The notes beneath the pieces were generated by a model. It was not told the origin of the DNA. It worked only from the letters and a program-made list of their open reading frames with translations, and searched no databases. This document shows, one piece after another, positions 1 through 11,867 of a stretch of DNA of 64,000 nt (position 1 is its first letter; every line of letters starts with the position of its first letter). Position numbers and translations under genes: made by a program. The stretch spans positions 3,911,876 through 3,975,875 of the forward strand of contig OY848918.1 of assembly GCA_963693285.1 (NCBI GenBank), read 5' to 3'. The stretch is from Xestospongia muta. Lineage: Eukaryota; Porifera; Demospongiae; Haplosclerida; Petrosiidae.

Positions 1-11
1 TATTAGTTTTC

Positions 12-110
12 ATATTTTATCACACCATATGCAGCACATGTGTTCATCTCTAGTTCAGTTGTAGCCTGTAAGTAGTTTATTAGTGATTATATCAATATTC
101 AATATTCATT
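12..110 (-). pseudogene. decayed class-1 receptor tail exon
   Basis: On the minus strand this matches the last exon of gene A (779-930). The C-terminal stretch with the AAYGVI motif is readable, but the part that should encode the YENV motif has indels and stops. No transmembrane exon accompanies it. It is a relic of a further receptor copy that extends or was lost to the left of the window. Confidence 0.6.
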
Positions 111-206
111 ACATATTAATTAAAAACATAATAAAAGAATATTTCCATAGTTATAAAGTGCCCATTAAATTAATTTAATGGCTCATTTAGTTACTAACTA
201 CCATAC

Positions 207-270
207 CTTGTCCATTGATAGTTGAGAATAGAACAAGAAATCCAATAAAATAAATCAAAGTATGTTTCAT
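207..270 (-). CDS. orphan signal-peptide exon
   Basis: An ATG at 270 opens 64 nt encoding MKHTLIYFIGFLVLFSTING followed by Gln, ending in a GT donor (205-206) in phase 1. That is the same length class and phase as the first exons of the intact receptors. No in-phase second exon is visible in the remaining 206 bases, and a decayed tail exon lies there instead. It is either a solo relic or the first exon of a gene running out of the window. Confidence 0.4.
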
Positions 271-778
271 TATTACAGAACTGACAACTGCTAGAACTAC
301 TAGCAGATATTATTTGGGACCCTTGTCTCGTGAATATGCCAAACTTATATAGTTAAAATTTTTCGTCAATTATGAGATATGTAGGAATGTCTAGTAGTAA
401 TTTCACATTATAGTAATAAAACCTCATACTCTCTTATCAATAGTGCTGTGACATTTAAAATAATTATGATCAGTTATATTAATTAGCTCAAACATAAAAT
501 TAAAGATAGTTATTACAAAAATCAATTTTATTTTTATTAATAATTAATGTAACTACTTGTTACATACCATAATTCACATTATTTCAAAACTAATATAACA
601 AAGTGTACATTATAGATATAACAAGATGTACACATATGAACAATGCATTGAAACAATAAATTTACTTTATACTATATGCTTGAGGCCAATGAGTTGTTGG
701 TCTATAGTATATCTTTGAATAATATCAGTGACAATCTAATTATATTTGTGTCTTTAATATTTATAATAGTTGAGCAAG
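271..778. other. 3' flank of gene A, no gene seen
   Basis: AT-rich sequence without a supported exon or obvious repeat; only short chance ORFs. It holds the presumed 3' UTR of gene A. Confidence 0.5.
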
Positions 779-2889
779 TTAATATTTTATCACACCATAT
801 GCAACACATGTGTTCATCTCTAGTTCAGTAGTAGGTAGTGTATTAGTGATCATATCAACATTCTCATATTGAGGTATAACTTGATGAGGGACAGTGTCTG
901 TTAGTGGATTAACAAGAGATGGTACAGTACCTACAATGGATAATATCATTTACAAACTATTCCCACTGTTAGTATTACCTTGTCTCAGTGACTTAGTTCT
1001 TCTTATCCAACATATCACTATATGTATTAGTACAGTACATACCAGTATTAGAACTGACACACCCACTAGACTACCTATATTACAGTAATACATTATACAG
1101 TATACATAATTATGTGACAACAGTTTTCTTGTTAAGATTCAACTATTTACTAACTTATAATGATATGACTACTAGTGTTTATATTATTGTCGTGTTCATT
1201 ACCTCCTAATATACCAGTAGCTGTTATAACACCTTTATCAACTTGTGTATCATCTATATAACATACATGGAGATATAATAATAATAACAAATGTACTAAT
1301 GATTACTTACTAATCAAATGATCACACGTTTCTGTAGTAGGTAATATTGTAACCATGGAAACAGGACATAAAGGACAAGTCATCTGACAAAAAGATGTGG
1401 AAGTTGGCTCTAATCCAGTAATAATGATACTAGTAGATGATATTGCCCACTCTCCTGATAATGTATCCTCCTCTTCAATATCATATACGTACATATTATA
1501 TATACCACTAGGTATATCATATGTACATCCAATTACTGTACTACTACATACTGGAGAACACATCAATGATATGTTAGTATTGTAGGTAGAGGAGGTTAAT
1601 GAAATAAAACAACCTTTAACAATAGCTCCTCTTATAAAATGACAGCTGTAACATGTTCTACTGATGTTACTTAGGTCATTATATAGGGTAGCTTCAGTAA
1701 TATCATATGTACCTAATGAATGAGAAAATATTTGTAAGTCATTTATAATGTACTTACTTAGAACTGTTGATTCTGTTACATCAATAACAGCTCCACTTTG
1801 TAATGATAAAGTCATTCTTGTCTTCCATATTTTATTCTCAGTTATATTTACAATATAGATGGTAACAACAATAACTCCTTCATCAATTATAATTATTGGA
1901 TTATTTAGAAATATAAAAGAATTATCTTCATTGTATATAACAACATTTAGTTGAGCTGACTCCACTGTATGTGTACATTGTTGAAGTTCCTAATATCACA
2001 AACATGAGGTATCTAGAGATATCATAATGTAACTTACCAAATCATATATTGTTACATTTAGTATCCAACTATTAACTGATCTGATAAAGGTAGTTGTTAA
2101 ATTACTTATATTAACTAAAATGAAAGTAATAAATTATACATCAATAACCATAGTGACAATACCTTCTGGTACATGTAGTGATGTAGTAGTTATCTCTCCT
2201 TCTCCAGCTGAGTTATTACCAGCTATACTAATTGTATATGTACCAAATTGACTGGGACAGTACTGCCATGTTGTAGAAGATGTAGTGTCCTGTGTAACTA
2301 GTTCTCCTCCATAAGTAACATTGATGATATAACCAGGTATTGATACCAAAGAGAAGGGAGGAGACCAGGAACAGTTTATATAATGACTTTGTACACGACA
2401 TATTAAGTTGTTGACAGTAGCTAGTTGACCTAATGAGAGGAAATATTATGATTTATATTAAAGAATGTGTTACCTTGTATTCTCAAAGTAGTATTATCAA
2501 AGTTGTTATAAAGACTGCCATTCACAAATCCAAAAGCATTACATGTCACTACTGTATTGTTATATTGAGGATATCCAGGTATAGTAAGGCTGGAGTTAGG
2601 TGATCCTGCTCCATTTGTAGCAATACCAAGTTGTATAATATTATCATTATTAGAAATTGTTTCATTAACATTCCAAGTAATACTCACACCAGTATGATCC
2701 ACTGAACATTTGTAATGTGCTAGTTGATAGACTCCAATGTTAGGAGATGCAGTAAATATGAACTGAACAGCTATATAATAAAACTAAATAAAATAGTACA
2801 TTAGTTATTAATATAATCATACCTGTACATTTTAATATAATAGATACTAACAATATCAGTAGTAGCCATATTGTCTTCACTAGATCCAT
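779..2889 (-). CDS. gene A: class-1 Ig/FN3 transmembrane receptor
   Basis: Nine exons in consistent phase: 2823-2889, 2474-2770, 2163-2429, 2038-2114, 1758-1989, 1311-1712, 1203-1253, 979-1074, 779-930. Together they give 546 residues without an internal stop. Order: signal peptide (MDLVKTIWLLLILLVSIIL), an Ig-like domain (Cys in 'HYKCSVDH', Trp in 'ITWNVN', Cys in 'VTCNAF'), an FN3-like domain ('CSWSPPF' to 'AGNNSAGEGE'), a linker exon, then a two-exon Cys domain ('CYSC', 'KGC', 'SGIYNMYVYD'). A stalk, one transmembrane helix ('VSVLILVCTVLIHIVICW') with a basic stop-transfer, and a tail of about 60 residues follow. The tail has YENV (pYxN, Grb2-SH2-like) and VAYGVI, which fits the ITIM consensus. 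Introns are short and mostly phase 1. It is probably a cell-surface receptor signalling through SH2 proteins; the ligand is unknown. The exon-5/6 junction was placed by analogy with gene F. Confidence 0.8.
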
Positions 2890-2952
2890 ATTGAGTTTAT
2901 CATTACATCATTATTACATCACTACAAATACACTGATAATACACTATATGAC
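2890..2952 (-). promoter_or_regulatory. conserved 5' flank of gene A
   Basis: The bases directly upstream of the gene A ATG are almost identical to those upstream of gene E (15452-15514) and are partly retained at a decayed first exon near 26365. Read on the minus strand they contain two TGATGTAAT units about ten bases apart, a C/EBP- or CREB/ATF-like sequence. Conservation is expected from recent duplication, so the regulatory role is inferred. Confidence 0.4.
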
Positions 2953-3064
2953 ATATATCAGTATATCAGTATATTACCTATCAGTATATTTTATATAATT
3001 TGAATAAATCTGTTTCATTTATTTTAACAAAAACAATTACATTGTTGTTCATATGTGAAATATA

Positions 3065-5391
3065 TTAGTTAATCTTGTACATTAATATATTGTCAAATAA
3101 ACAACATTTTATTAACATATTAAAAACACACACACACACACAGGAAGAGAGAGAGAGTACACTGTAGTTAGTTAGTAATTGTCTTATAATAACACCATAT
3201 GCATCACACTCCTTCATTGTAATCATGTCAGTGATAACCTCTCTCTGTTTAGTTCCTACAATAATATATCAATGAAATGTTTATTATTTTAACATTGTAG
3301 AATGATATTTGTACTTCAATGTGAAAGCAAAAATTAACTCAGAACCCTAACCAATGAACCTTAGACCCTACGTGTATTAATTTCACATTAAAATATGTTA
3401 GTTACAATATTATCACAAATATTATATTACTCTTAATTTTAACTCACTGTTGACATATCTTCTATAACATATGATAACTGTAATAATGTTAACTAATAAT
3501 GATATTACCATGACAACAGCTGATATAGTAAACAAAGTCACTACATGTTGTAAATGATAATGATAACAGATAATATCACATAAGATATATATCACTTACC
3601 ACTAATGGTAAACTCATTATTATAACATTGTGATATATCAGTAGATATAACTAGAGGTAAGTATATTAATTGTTTAATTGTTAAATTTAAACAAGGATAT
3701 AGTTATATACATATACAGACCTAACCCCTCCTCCCAGAGATGTACACAAGATAAGATATATTAACAATAGTACATTATATAATGAAGGTTATTACCTGTT
3801 ATAGTAGGTACTTCACTAATACTATCAGAGATACTAGTAGATATCACAGTAGATGTTCTAGAAGGTTTTATAGATATTCTACCAGTGATAGTAATGTCAG
3901 TTAATATAACAGCTGGATTAGAACATGTATCACTGACATTAGGTAGGACTTCATCACATACATATAATGTCCAATTATTACCAGGAGGTATATCACTGAA
4001 ACATTTAGTAAATGTAAGTTGATTGTTACAATAGAGATTTTCGTTATCAATTAAATGACGTGTGTAGTCAGAGACAATCAGATTATAATGTTTATCTCCA
4101 TTTCTCATATTTAGATGTATTTCAGTTATCTGTCTGCCATGAACAAACTTAAATTGGAGACATAGGACATCATTTGAAGTATTCCAAACAATGATACCTT
4201 GTAGATCATGAGTACCTTTAAACAAACTATAAAAATATATACAAACACATACAATATACTTACTGGTAACTACTGGAGTAGTTTGAAATATCTGTCCACT
4301 CTTATATTGTAAGTATACAAATGTATTGAACTTCTCTCTAGGAGGAAGATCAATTACTGATATTATAGTCTTATATCCATTAGAGTCAGTGATAATAGTA
4401 ACATTAGTACTGTTATAACAATCAGAAGAGTTCTTTAAGTTACAACTCATCACTGTTATATTGATAATAGGTTGAGTACAGAGTTGAGTAAACTGTAAGT
4501 GAGCATGTTATGTGACATATTAATAAAACATGTGATTGCTTACTGATATTATAAAGTAATAGGTCCATTTGTTGTTTTGACGATAAGTCATGTGGTTAAG
4601 ATAGTTGATGATGAGGATAGGATCTGTGAAAGATCTGTTTTGTTGCTGATATAACTTATATGTACATTACCTGTTTTAAACATTGTAGTAATACTGTTCC
4701 ATATTCCAGTCCCTGCTCCATTGATTGTAGTAATATTAAGTCTATATTCTCCATTAGTTAGGTCAATAGGACAATAAGTGTAGTTAGTAGTATAGATTCC
4801 TTCTGATGACATTATTTCTTCTCCTACACTTAATATCACTTGATACCACACACTTAACTGTCCTAATGTGAATGGAGGAGACCAGGAGAAGACAATACAA
4901 CAATGATCTAACTGATATCCTTGGAGATCAGAGACAGCTTCTGGAGGACCTGACCAATAACAGTACATTAATTTATTAGTAATGTAATTCATCTTTATCT
5001 CTTACCTTGTACAAATACATAGGATAAGTCTGATATTTCCTTGAATACATTATTCAAACGAGCTATACATGATACACCAGTACCATTATTACCACTTGTT
5101 ACAATGAAGGTTGTTGTGATCTTTATACCACCATCAGGTAGGTTAGTTTGTTTCAATGTAGAATCTATAGATCCACTATACTCAAATGTGAGAGTATATC
5201 CAGTTAAGTTAGTAGCACACTCAAATGTTACATTATGATTGAGGTAGACATATTGTGTCTCTGGTACAATAGTGAAGATACCTATAAAATAATGTCAGTA
5301 TTAACATAATACTTATATTGTACTTACTGGTAACACAAGGTATAATATACCAACTGTAAGTTAATAGTAGGATCAGTAGACCTATCATCAT
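3065..5391 (-). CDS. gene B: class-1 receptor with extended tail
   Basis: Nine exons: 5328-5391, 5006-5281, 4671-4949, 4544-4623, 4264-4492, 3796-4215, 3600-3650, 3448-3540, 3065-3255, giving 560 residues. The start could also be the ATG at 5415, eight codons upstream. Order: signal peptide (MMIGLLILLLTYSWYII), an Ig-like domain with two Cys but no clear core Trp, an FN3-like domain ('VFSWSPPFTLGQLSVWYQ'), linker, Cys domain ('VLCLQF', 'CFSDIPPGNNWTLYVCDE'), a Ser/Thr-rich stalk, a transmembrane segment and a tail with DAYGVI. Paralogue C stops two codons after YGVI. In B that stop is CAA, so translation runs through a (GT)n/(CT)n microsatellite for about 40 more residues ('CVCVCV'). There is no YENV motif. 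The closest relative is C, about 4 kb away. Confidence 0.78.
3126..3157. repeat. (CA)n(GA)n microsatellite inside the gene B tail exon
   Basis: A CA run (about 3126-3142) followed by a GA run (about 3145-3157). On the minus strand it is translated as Ser/Leu then Cys/Val repeats if the predicted gene B stop at 3065-3067 is used. The equivalent repeat at 6991-7032 lies beyond the stop of gene C. Confidence 0.8.
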
Positions 5392-5480
5392 ATCACCTCT
5401 ATATAGTAGCCACACCCATCTAATATAAGGTACATTAATGATTGTAGATATAACTACATGTTTTATATACGCACATTAGT
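5392..5480 (-). promoter_or_regulatory. conserved 5' flank of gene B
   Basis: Closely matches the sequence before gene C (9283-9392). On the minus strand it shows TGGGTGTGG, a KLF/Sp-type CACCC box, then CTATATAG just before the start codons. Such close spacing makes a TATA role uncertain unless the upstream ATG is not used. Confidence 0.35.
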
Positions 5481-5529
5481 AAATGATAAACAATAACTTA
5501 ATATATTGTTATATATTGTTGTAATATTT

Positions 5530-5583
5530 AATGACATCATGCAGCAATGTGTTCATCTCTAGTAGTTCAGTAATAGGTACTAT
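5530..5583 (-). pseudogene. fragment of class-1 tail exon
   Basis: The minus strand matches the end of the class-1 tail exon around 'TELEMNT', then loses the YGVI region through substitutions and gaps. It is a short relic only. Confidence 0.5.
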
Positions 5584-6050
5584 ATATTTTATTTACTAAC
5601 TTATATGACGTGTTATTATTAAATATTGTTAATATGTGTAATATAATTGATAAATTAAGTGTTATTTGAACTGAATACATTATAAATAGTTAACAAATTA
5701 ATAATCAAAATAACCATATGTTGAACTGGATTGATGTAAAGGTCAAAACCCAAACAATTATATGATTAGCCAAAGTAATTTGAGATAACTGTTTATATAA
5801 TTTTATTGAGTTCATATTTTATAATATATATTATTTATAAAAATTATGTGCTAATAGTTTAAAGTAACACATCTGTTCCTGTTTACTTAAATATTGAAGT
5901 TGTTGACTCAGTAATTTGGGTTGGTTTAGCTCAAAAATTTTGAATTTTCAAGTTTTTATAGACCAAAGATCAACCTTCAGTTAGTGAATGAAGAAGTAAA
6001 TATAACACATTTTATGATATTTATATACTTTGTTAACTAGATTATATCCA
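5584..6050. other. spacer, no gene seen
   Basis: AT-rich spacer between relic fragments. No exon or strong repeat is recognisable. Confidence 0.45.
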
Positions 6051-6700
6051 ATGGCAGGACCATTTATACTAACTCTCTTTGTTATAATGTTGTCCTCCAA
6101 TATCATTGGTATGTAATGATAATGTAGTAATGTATTTTATAATTCTATAATATTTTAATTTCTTAAATTTATTAAATTAGGTAGTTTGAGATAACCTTTT
6201 TTTGATATTGAAGTTAATTTGAAATTAATTCTATAGTAGGCTGGTTTTATTAAGTTTAATATTTATAGTGACACTTCAAATATATTTTATCACGCCATAT
6301 GCAGCACGTGTTCATCTCTAGTTCAGTAGTAGGTAGTGTATTAGTGATCATATCAACATTCTCATATTGAGATATCACTAGATCTGACATGGTAAGTAAT
6401 ACCTGACATAAAATCTAGGTGATTTTAAAGGGAGGTATATTGGCTTAAGGATTATATTTGAAGGTCTCATTTGTTTTTCTATTATTATAGTTTTAATTTG
6501 TTTGTTACTGTAATTGTTATTGAAGAAGATACTAAAGTACATTATGTACATTTACAATTACTACCTAACTATTATGTGTATAGTAAAAATGTTTGTAGTA
6601 CGAACTTAACCTATTGACTAATGGAGAATATGGACTAACTTGATATTACTACAATCAATGGAGCAAGGACTGGAATATGGAACAGTAACACGACATTCTG
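6051..6700 (+). pseudogene. plus-strand receptor relic: signal exon and FN3 fragment
   Basis: On the plus strand an ATG at 6051 opens MAGPFILTLFVIMLSSNIIG, ending at a GT donor (6109) in phase 1, as in the family's first exons. At about 6605-6700 a fragment of the FN3 exon follows (the gene B 'LTNGEYRLNITTINGAGTG' region) with a stop and frameshifts. The Ig exon and everything after FN3 are missing, and a minus-strand tail relic sits between the two pieces. Confidence 0.55.
6283..6385 (-). pseudogene. class-1 tail exon relic
   Basis: Close minus-strand match to the gene A tail exon, including the YENV codons. A two-base loss just before the YGVI codons shifts the frame. No adjacent transmembrane exon is present. 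Confidence 0.6.
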
Positions 6701-6990
6701 AATATTAGAATGTTAATAAAGTTCACATCATTTGTTTCATGATTTATTAAATACTTACAGAGCATTTGAGGTAAGCAGAAAACTGTTAAAACTTAGAATG
6801 ACTTGTAAGTACTAAATATAATATCAGTTAACAAAAATAAGTTATCAATATATCTTAGATAATTAGAATAAATCAGTTTTGTTTATTTTAAAATAAATAT
6901 TTACAATGTTGTTCTTATGTGAAATCTATTAGTTAAACTTGTCCATTAAGTTATTGTCAAATTGAACAACACTTTATTAACATATTAAAA

Positions 6991-7032
6991 ACACACATAC
7001 ACACACACACACACACAAGAAAAGAGAGAGAG
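6991..7032. repeat. (CA)n(GA)n microsatellite downstream of gene C
   Basis: CA run followed by a GA run, homologous to the tract at 3126-3157, but placed after the gene C stop codon and so in its 3' UTR. Confidence 0.8.
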
Positions 7033-7053
7033 TACACTGTAGTTAGTTAGTTA

Positions 7054-9282
7054 TTATCTTATAATAACACCATATGCATCACACTCCTTCATTGTCATCA
7101 TGTCAGTGATAACCTCTCTCTGTTTAGTTCCTATAATAATATATCAATTAAATATTTATTATTTTAAGATTGTAGAATGATATTTGTACTTCAATGTGAA
7201 AGTCAATATTGAATCCAGAACCCTAACCAATGAACCTTAGACCCTACATATATTAATTTCACATTAAAGTATGTTAGTTACAATATTATCATAAATATTA
7301 TATTACTGTTAATTTTAACTCACTGTTGATATATCTTCTATAACATATGATAACTGTAATAATGTTAACTAATAATGATATTACCATGACAACAGCTGGT
7401 ATAGTAAACAAAGTCACTACATGTTGTAGATGATAATGATAACAGATAATATCACATAAGATATATATCACTTACCACTAATGGTAAACTCATTATTATA
7501 ATATTGTGATATATCAGTAGATATGGTAGTAATAAATATAACTAGAGGTAAGTATATTAATTGTTTGATAAATTTAAACTAGGATATAGTTATATACACA
7601 TACAGAGCTAACCCCTCCTCCCAGAGATTTACACAAGATAAGATATATTAACAATAGTACTTTATATAATGAAGGTTATTACCTGTTATAGTAGGTACTT
7701 CACTAATACTATCAGTGATACTAGTAGATATCACAGTAGATGTTCTAGAAGGTTTTATAGATACTCTACCAGTGATACTAATATCAGTTAATATAACAGC
7801 TGGATAAGAACATGTATCACTGACATTAGGTAGGACTTCATCACATACATATAATGTCCAATTATTACCAGGAGGTATATCACTGAAACATTTAGTAAAT
7901 GTAAGTTGATTGTTACCATAGAGATTTTCATTATCAATTAAATGACATGTGTAGTCAGAGACAATCAGATTATAATGTTTATCTCCATTTCTCATATCTA
8001 GATGTATTTCAGTTATTTGTCTGCCATGAACTAACTTAAATTGAAGACATAGGACATCATCTGAAGTGTTCCAAACAGTGATACCTTGTAGATCATGAGT
8101 ACCTTTAAACAAACTATCAATAATATATATAAACACATAAAATATACTTACTGATAACTACTGGAGTAGTTTGAAATATCTGTCCACTCTTATATTGTAA
8201 GTATACAAATGTATTGAACTTCTCTCTAGGATGAAGATCAATTACTGATATTATAGTCTTATATCCATTAGAGTCAGTGATAATAGTAACATTATTACTG
8301 TTATAACAATCAGAAGAGTTCTTTATGTTACAACTCATCACTGTTGTATTGATAAGTACAGAGTTGAGTACAGAGTTGAGAGGACTGTAAGTGAGCATGT
8401 TATGTGACATATTAATAAAACATGTGATTGCTTACTGATATTATAAAGTAATAGGTCCATTTATTGTTTTGACGATAAGTCATGTGGTTAAGATAGTTGA
8501 TGGTGAGGATAGGATCTGTAAAAGATCTGTTTTGTTACTGATATAACTTATATGTACATTACCTGTTTTAAACATTGTAGTAATACTGTTCCATATTCCA
8601 GTCCCTGCTCCATTGATTGTAGTAATATTAAGTCTATATTCTCCATTAGTTAGGTCAATAGGACAATAAGTGTAGTTAGTAGTATAGATTACTTCTGACG
8701 ACATCATTTCTTTTCCTGCACTTAATGTCACTTGATACCACACACTTAACTGTCCTAATGTGAATGGAGGAGACCAGGAGAAGACAATACAACAATAATC
8801 TAACTGATATCCTTGGAGATTAGAGACTGCTACAGGAGGACCTAAAAAGATTATTGTTATAATATTTGACATAATAATTATACTAACCTTGAACATAAAC
8901 ATAAGCTGATGAAGTGAGCATTGCCATATTAACATTGTCATCAACTATACATCTTACACTAGTACCATTGAGTGTACTGGTTACAGTAAAGGTAGTTGAG
9001 ACCTTTATACCACCATCAGTTAGATTACTCTTCTTCAATGTTGGAGTTATAGATCCACCTCCAAAGATGTAGTTAAACGAGAGAGTATATCCAGTTAAGT
9101 TAGTAGCACACTCAAATGTCACATTATGATTGAGGTAGACACATTGTGTCTCTGGTACAATAGTGAAGATACCTATAAAATAATGTCAGTATTAACATAA
9201 TACTTCTATTGTACTTACTGGTAACACAAGGTATAATATACCAGCTGTAAGTTAATAGTAGGATCAGTAGACCTATCATCAT
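7054..9282 (-). pseudogene. gene C: class-1 receptor with exon-5 frameshift
   Basis: Paralogue of gene B with all nine exons recognisable: 9219-9282, 8888-9172, 8563-8841, 8436-8515, 8152-8384, 7683-8102, 7476-7541, 7324-7416, 7054-7130. Signal peptide, Ig-like, FN3-like, linker, Cys domain, stalk (15 nt longer than B, in frame), transmembrane and a tail ending DAYGVIIR. Exon 5 is 233 nt against 229 in B: a four-base gain near its 5' end (about 8351-8384) puts the following 'MSCNIKNSSDCYNS' region out of frame with exon 4 and gives an early stop. All splice sites look intact, so the break may be recent, allelic or an assembly error. Otherwise it would be a normal receptor of about 530 residues. 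Confidence 0.65.
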
Positions 9283-9392
9283 ATCACCTCTATATAGTGA
9301 CCACACCCATTTTTATATGAAGTCAACTAATGATCGTAGATATAGCTGGATATCTTATGTAAACAAATTAGTAAATGATAAACAATAACTTA
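9283..9392 (-). promoter_or_regulatory. conserved 5' flank of gene C
   Basis: Matches the gene B 5' flank (5392-5480), including the minus-strand TGGGTGTGG box and CTATATAG. Identity decays away from the start codon, beyond about 100 bases. Confidence 0.35.
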
Positions 9393-9504
9393 ATATACAT
9401 AAGGTCAAAGGTCATGTAGTCTATCAAATTCCTTTGAAAAACATCAACAATATGTAATATTTCATAGTCTTCTGAATAACACTAGACTAGAGCAGGTGTT
9501 TTTT

Positions 9505-10566
9505 TCAATATTTTATCACTCCATATGCAGCACATGTGATCATCTCTAGTTCAGTAGTAGGTAGTGTATTAGTAATCATATCAACATTCTCATATTGAGG
9601 TATAACTTGATGAGGGACAGTATCTGTTAGTGGATTAACAAGAGATAGTACAGTACCTATAATGGATAATACCATTTACAAAAATTCCCAGTGTTAGCAT
9701 TACCTTGTCTCAGTGTCTTAGTTTTTCTTATCCAACATATCACTACATGTACTAGTACAGTACATACCAGTATTAGAACTGACACACCCACTAGACTGCC
9801 TAGATATTACAGTAATACATTATACTGTATACATAATAATATAATTATATGACAACAGTTTTCATTTTGAGAGTCAACTATTTACTAACTTATAATGATA
9901 TGACTACTAGTGTTTATATTATTGTCATATTTATTACCTCCTAATATACCAGCAGCTGTTGCAAACACTCTATTCACTTGTGTATCATCTATATAACATA
10001 CATAGAAATGTAATAATGATAACAAATGTACTAATGATTATTTACTGTCAAACAGTCATATGTTCCTGAAGTAATAGTAACCATGAAAACAGGCCATGTG
10101 GATACAGAATTGGTCACTTCAAAAGATGGATAAATTAGTTCCAACCCAGTAATAGTGATATTAGTAGATGATTATTACCCAGTCATTTGATAATGTACCC
10201 TCCTCTTCAATATCATATACATATATATTATATATACCAGTAGGTATATCATATGTACATCCAATTACTGTACTACTACATACTGGAGAACACATCAATG
10301 ATATATTAGTACTGTAGGTAGAGGAGGTTAATGAAATAAACAATAGCTCCTCTTATAAAATGACAGTTGTAACATATTCTACCAATATTACTTAGGTCAT
10401 TATATAGGGTAGCTTCAGTAATATCGTATGTACCTAATAAATGAGAAAATATTTGTAAGTCATTTATAATGTACTTACTTAGTACAGTTGATTGTGTTAC
10501 ATCAATAAGAGCTCCACTTGGTAATGATTAAGTCATTCTTGTCTTCCATATTTTATTCTCAGTTAA
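9505..10566 (-). pseudogene. gene D: 5'-truncated class-1 receptor
   Basis: Homologue of gene A. Recognisable pieces: tail exon 9505-9656 (intact, YENV and AAYGVI, TGA stop), transmembrane exon 9704-9799 (intact), stalk exon 9938-9988, exon 6 at 10046-10433 and the 3' part of exon 5 up to about 10566. Exon 6 has lost 11 bases after 'RGAIV' and carries further indels. Exon 5 has an in-frame TAA after 'KTRM'. Signal, Ig and FN3 exons are absent; homology stops about 30 bases before the inverted-repeat element at 10595. Non-functional as a receptor. Confidence 0.75.
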
Positions 10567-10594
10567 ATACTTACTGAACATTTAAAGTAATATA

Positions 10595-11522
10595 ACATCT
10601 AAAAAATTTTTAAACCAAGTACTTCGCAGAAATTTAATTTGATTTCATAATATCTGCAATATTTTAGAGACATCAATTAATAATATTAAAAACCTAGAGG
10701 GCTGAACATTTGAAAATAAAAGATGAAGTCAATTTCTTCAATTTTAAGGATGGATTTCTTTCTAAACTAATATTTGACACTTTTACAAAGCTATATTGCT
10801 TATTTGAAAGTTAGAAAGTCACCATCTTGATAATGAATAATTCACTTTTTGATGGTATTGTTGGGATTTCAGGGTCTAAAAAGTGAAATTTTTATCGCTG
10901 CACACATGTACAACTTGAGTAAATTTTTACAATTTTAAGTATAATAACATCAATGTGCATGTATAGTGTCTAAAATTTAACTGATAACATTGAATGTGAT
11001 TGAGTTTCATTTCAGTAAAATCAAAGAAGTTTTAACGGGTGTAATTTAGCTTAATAACAAATATCATAATATGTCACAGTAGTATAAATAATGCAGAAAT
11101 TAATACTGCACAAATTATCTCTAGTCACTGCACACTTCTTTCCAATCACTGCACATTTGTGCAGTGATACCCCTAGTTTTTAGGCCCTGTGGGATTTTGG
11201 ATTTTATAAGTAATGTAACAACCTGCTGGCAAGTTCAGGACAAAAACAATTAATAGTTAGTATACTTACAGAAGCATTTCTTTGTATAACATATAATAAT
11301 AATAGTGATTCAAGTTAGCAACATTTATAGCTTTGTAAAAGTGTTAAATATTAATGTAGAGAGCAATCCATCCATAAAATTGTAGTAATTGACTTCATCC
11401 TTGAATTTCAATAGTTTCAGCTCTCTAGGTTCTTTAATATTATTAATTGATGTCTCCAAAGTATTGCTGATATTAAAGAATCAAATTAAAATTCTGCAAA
11501 GTAGTTGGTTTAAAAATTATTA
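10595..11522. mobile_element. 0.93-kb element with long inverted arms
   Basis: The left arm (about 10595-10810) and right arm (about 11330-11522) are imperfect reverse complements. Landmarks are 'TTTTTAAACCAAGTACTT' on the left against its complement at the right end, and matching blocks around 10670 and 11455. The centre has no ORF and several GTGCAGTGA-like repeats. This is the form of a non-autonomous foldback/MITE DNA transposon. It lies between the truncated ends of D and J. No convincing target-site duplication was identified. Confidence 0.6.
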
Positions 11523-11867
11523 AAAGTGTGATTAATCATTAGAACAAGTATCTTTACATGATTGTATCAAAAAAGCTGAATATTTTTCTGATATTGCTAC
11601 CTTGATGTCCAAAGTGTAAGTATCATCTCTAATAATAGTTGATATACTAAAAATAAAATTGTGGTCTATTACTATATTTTTATTCTATAAATTATGATGT
11701 TAGTATGACTTAGAATGATTTTTGTGAGTGGAGTTGAATGAACATAACTATCAACCAATAAGTAAAGACGTGTACTCTGGTCTATTGATGTTTGGAGTTG
11801 AATGAACATAAGTGGAAGACAAAATGGAGTATGACTTTGAACTTAAGATATAATTGTAGATCTCTTA

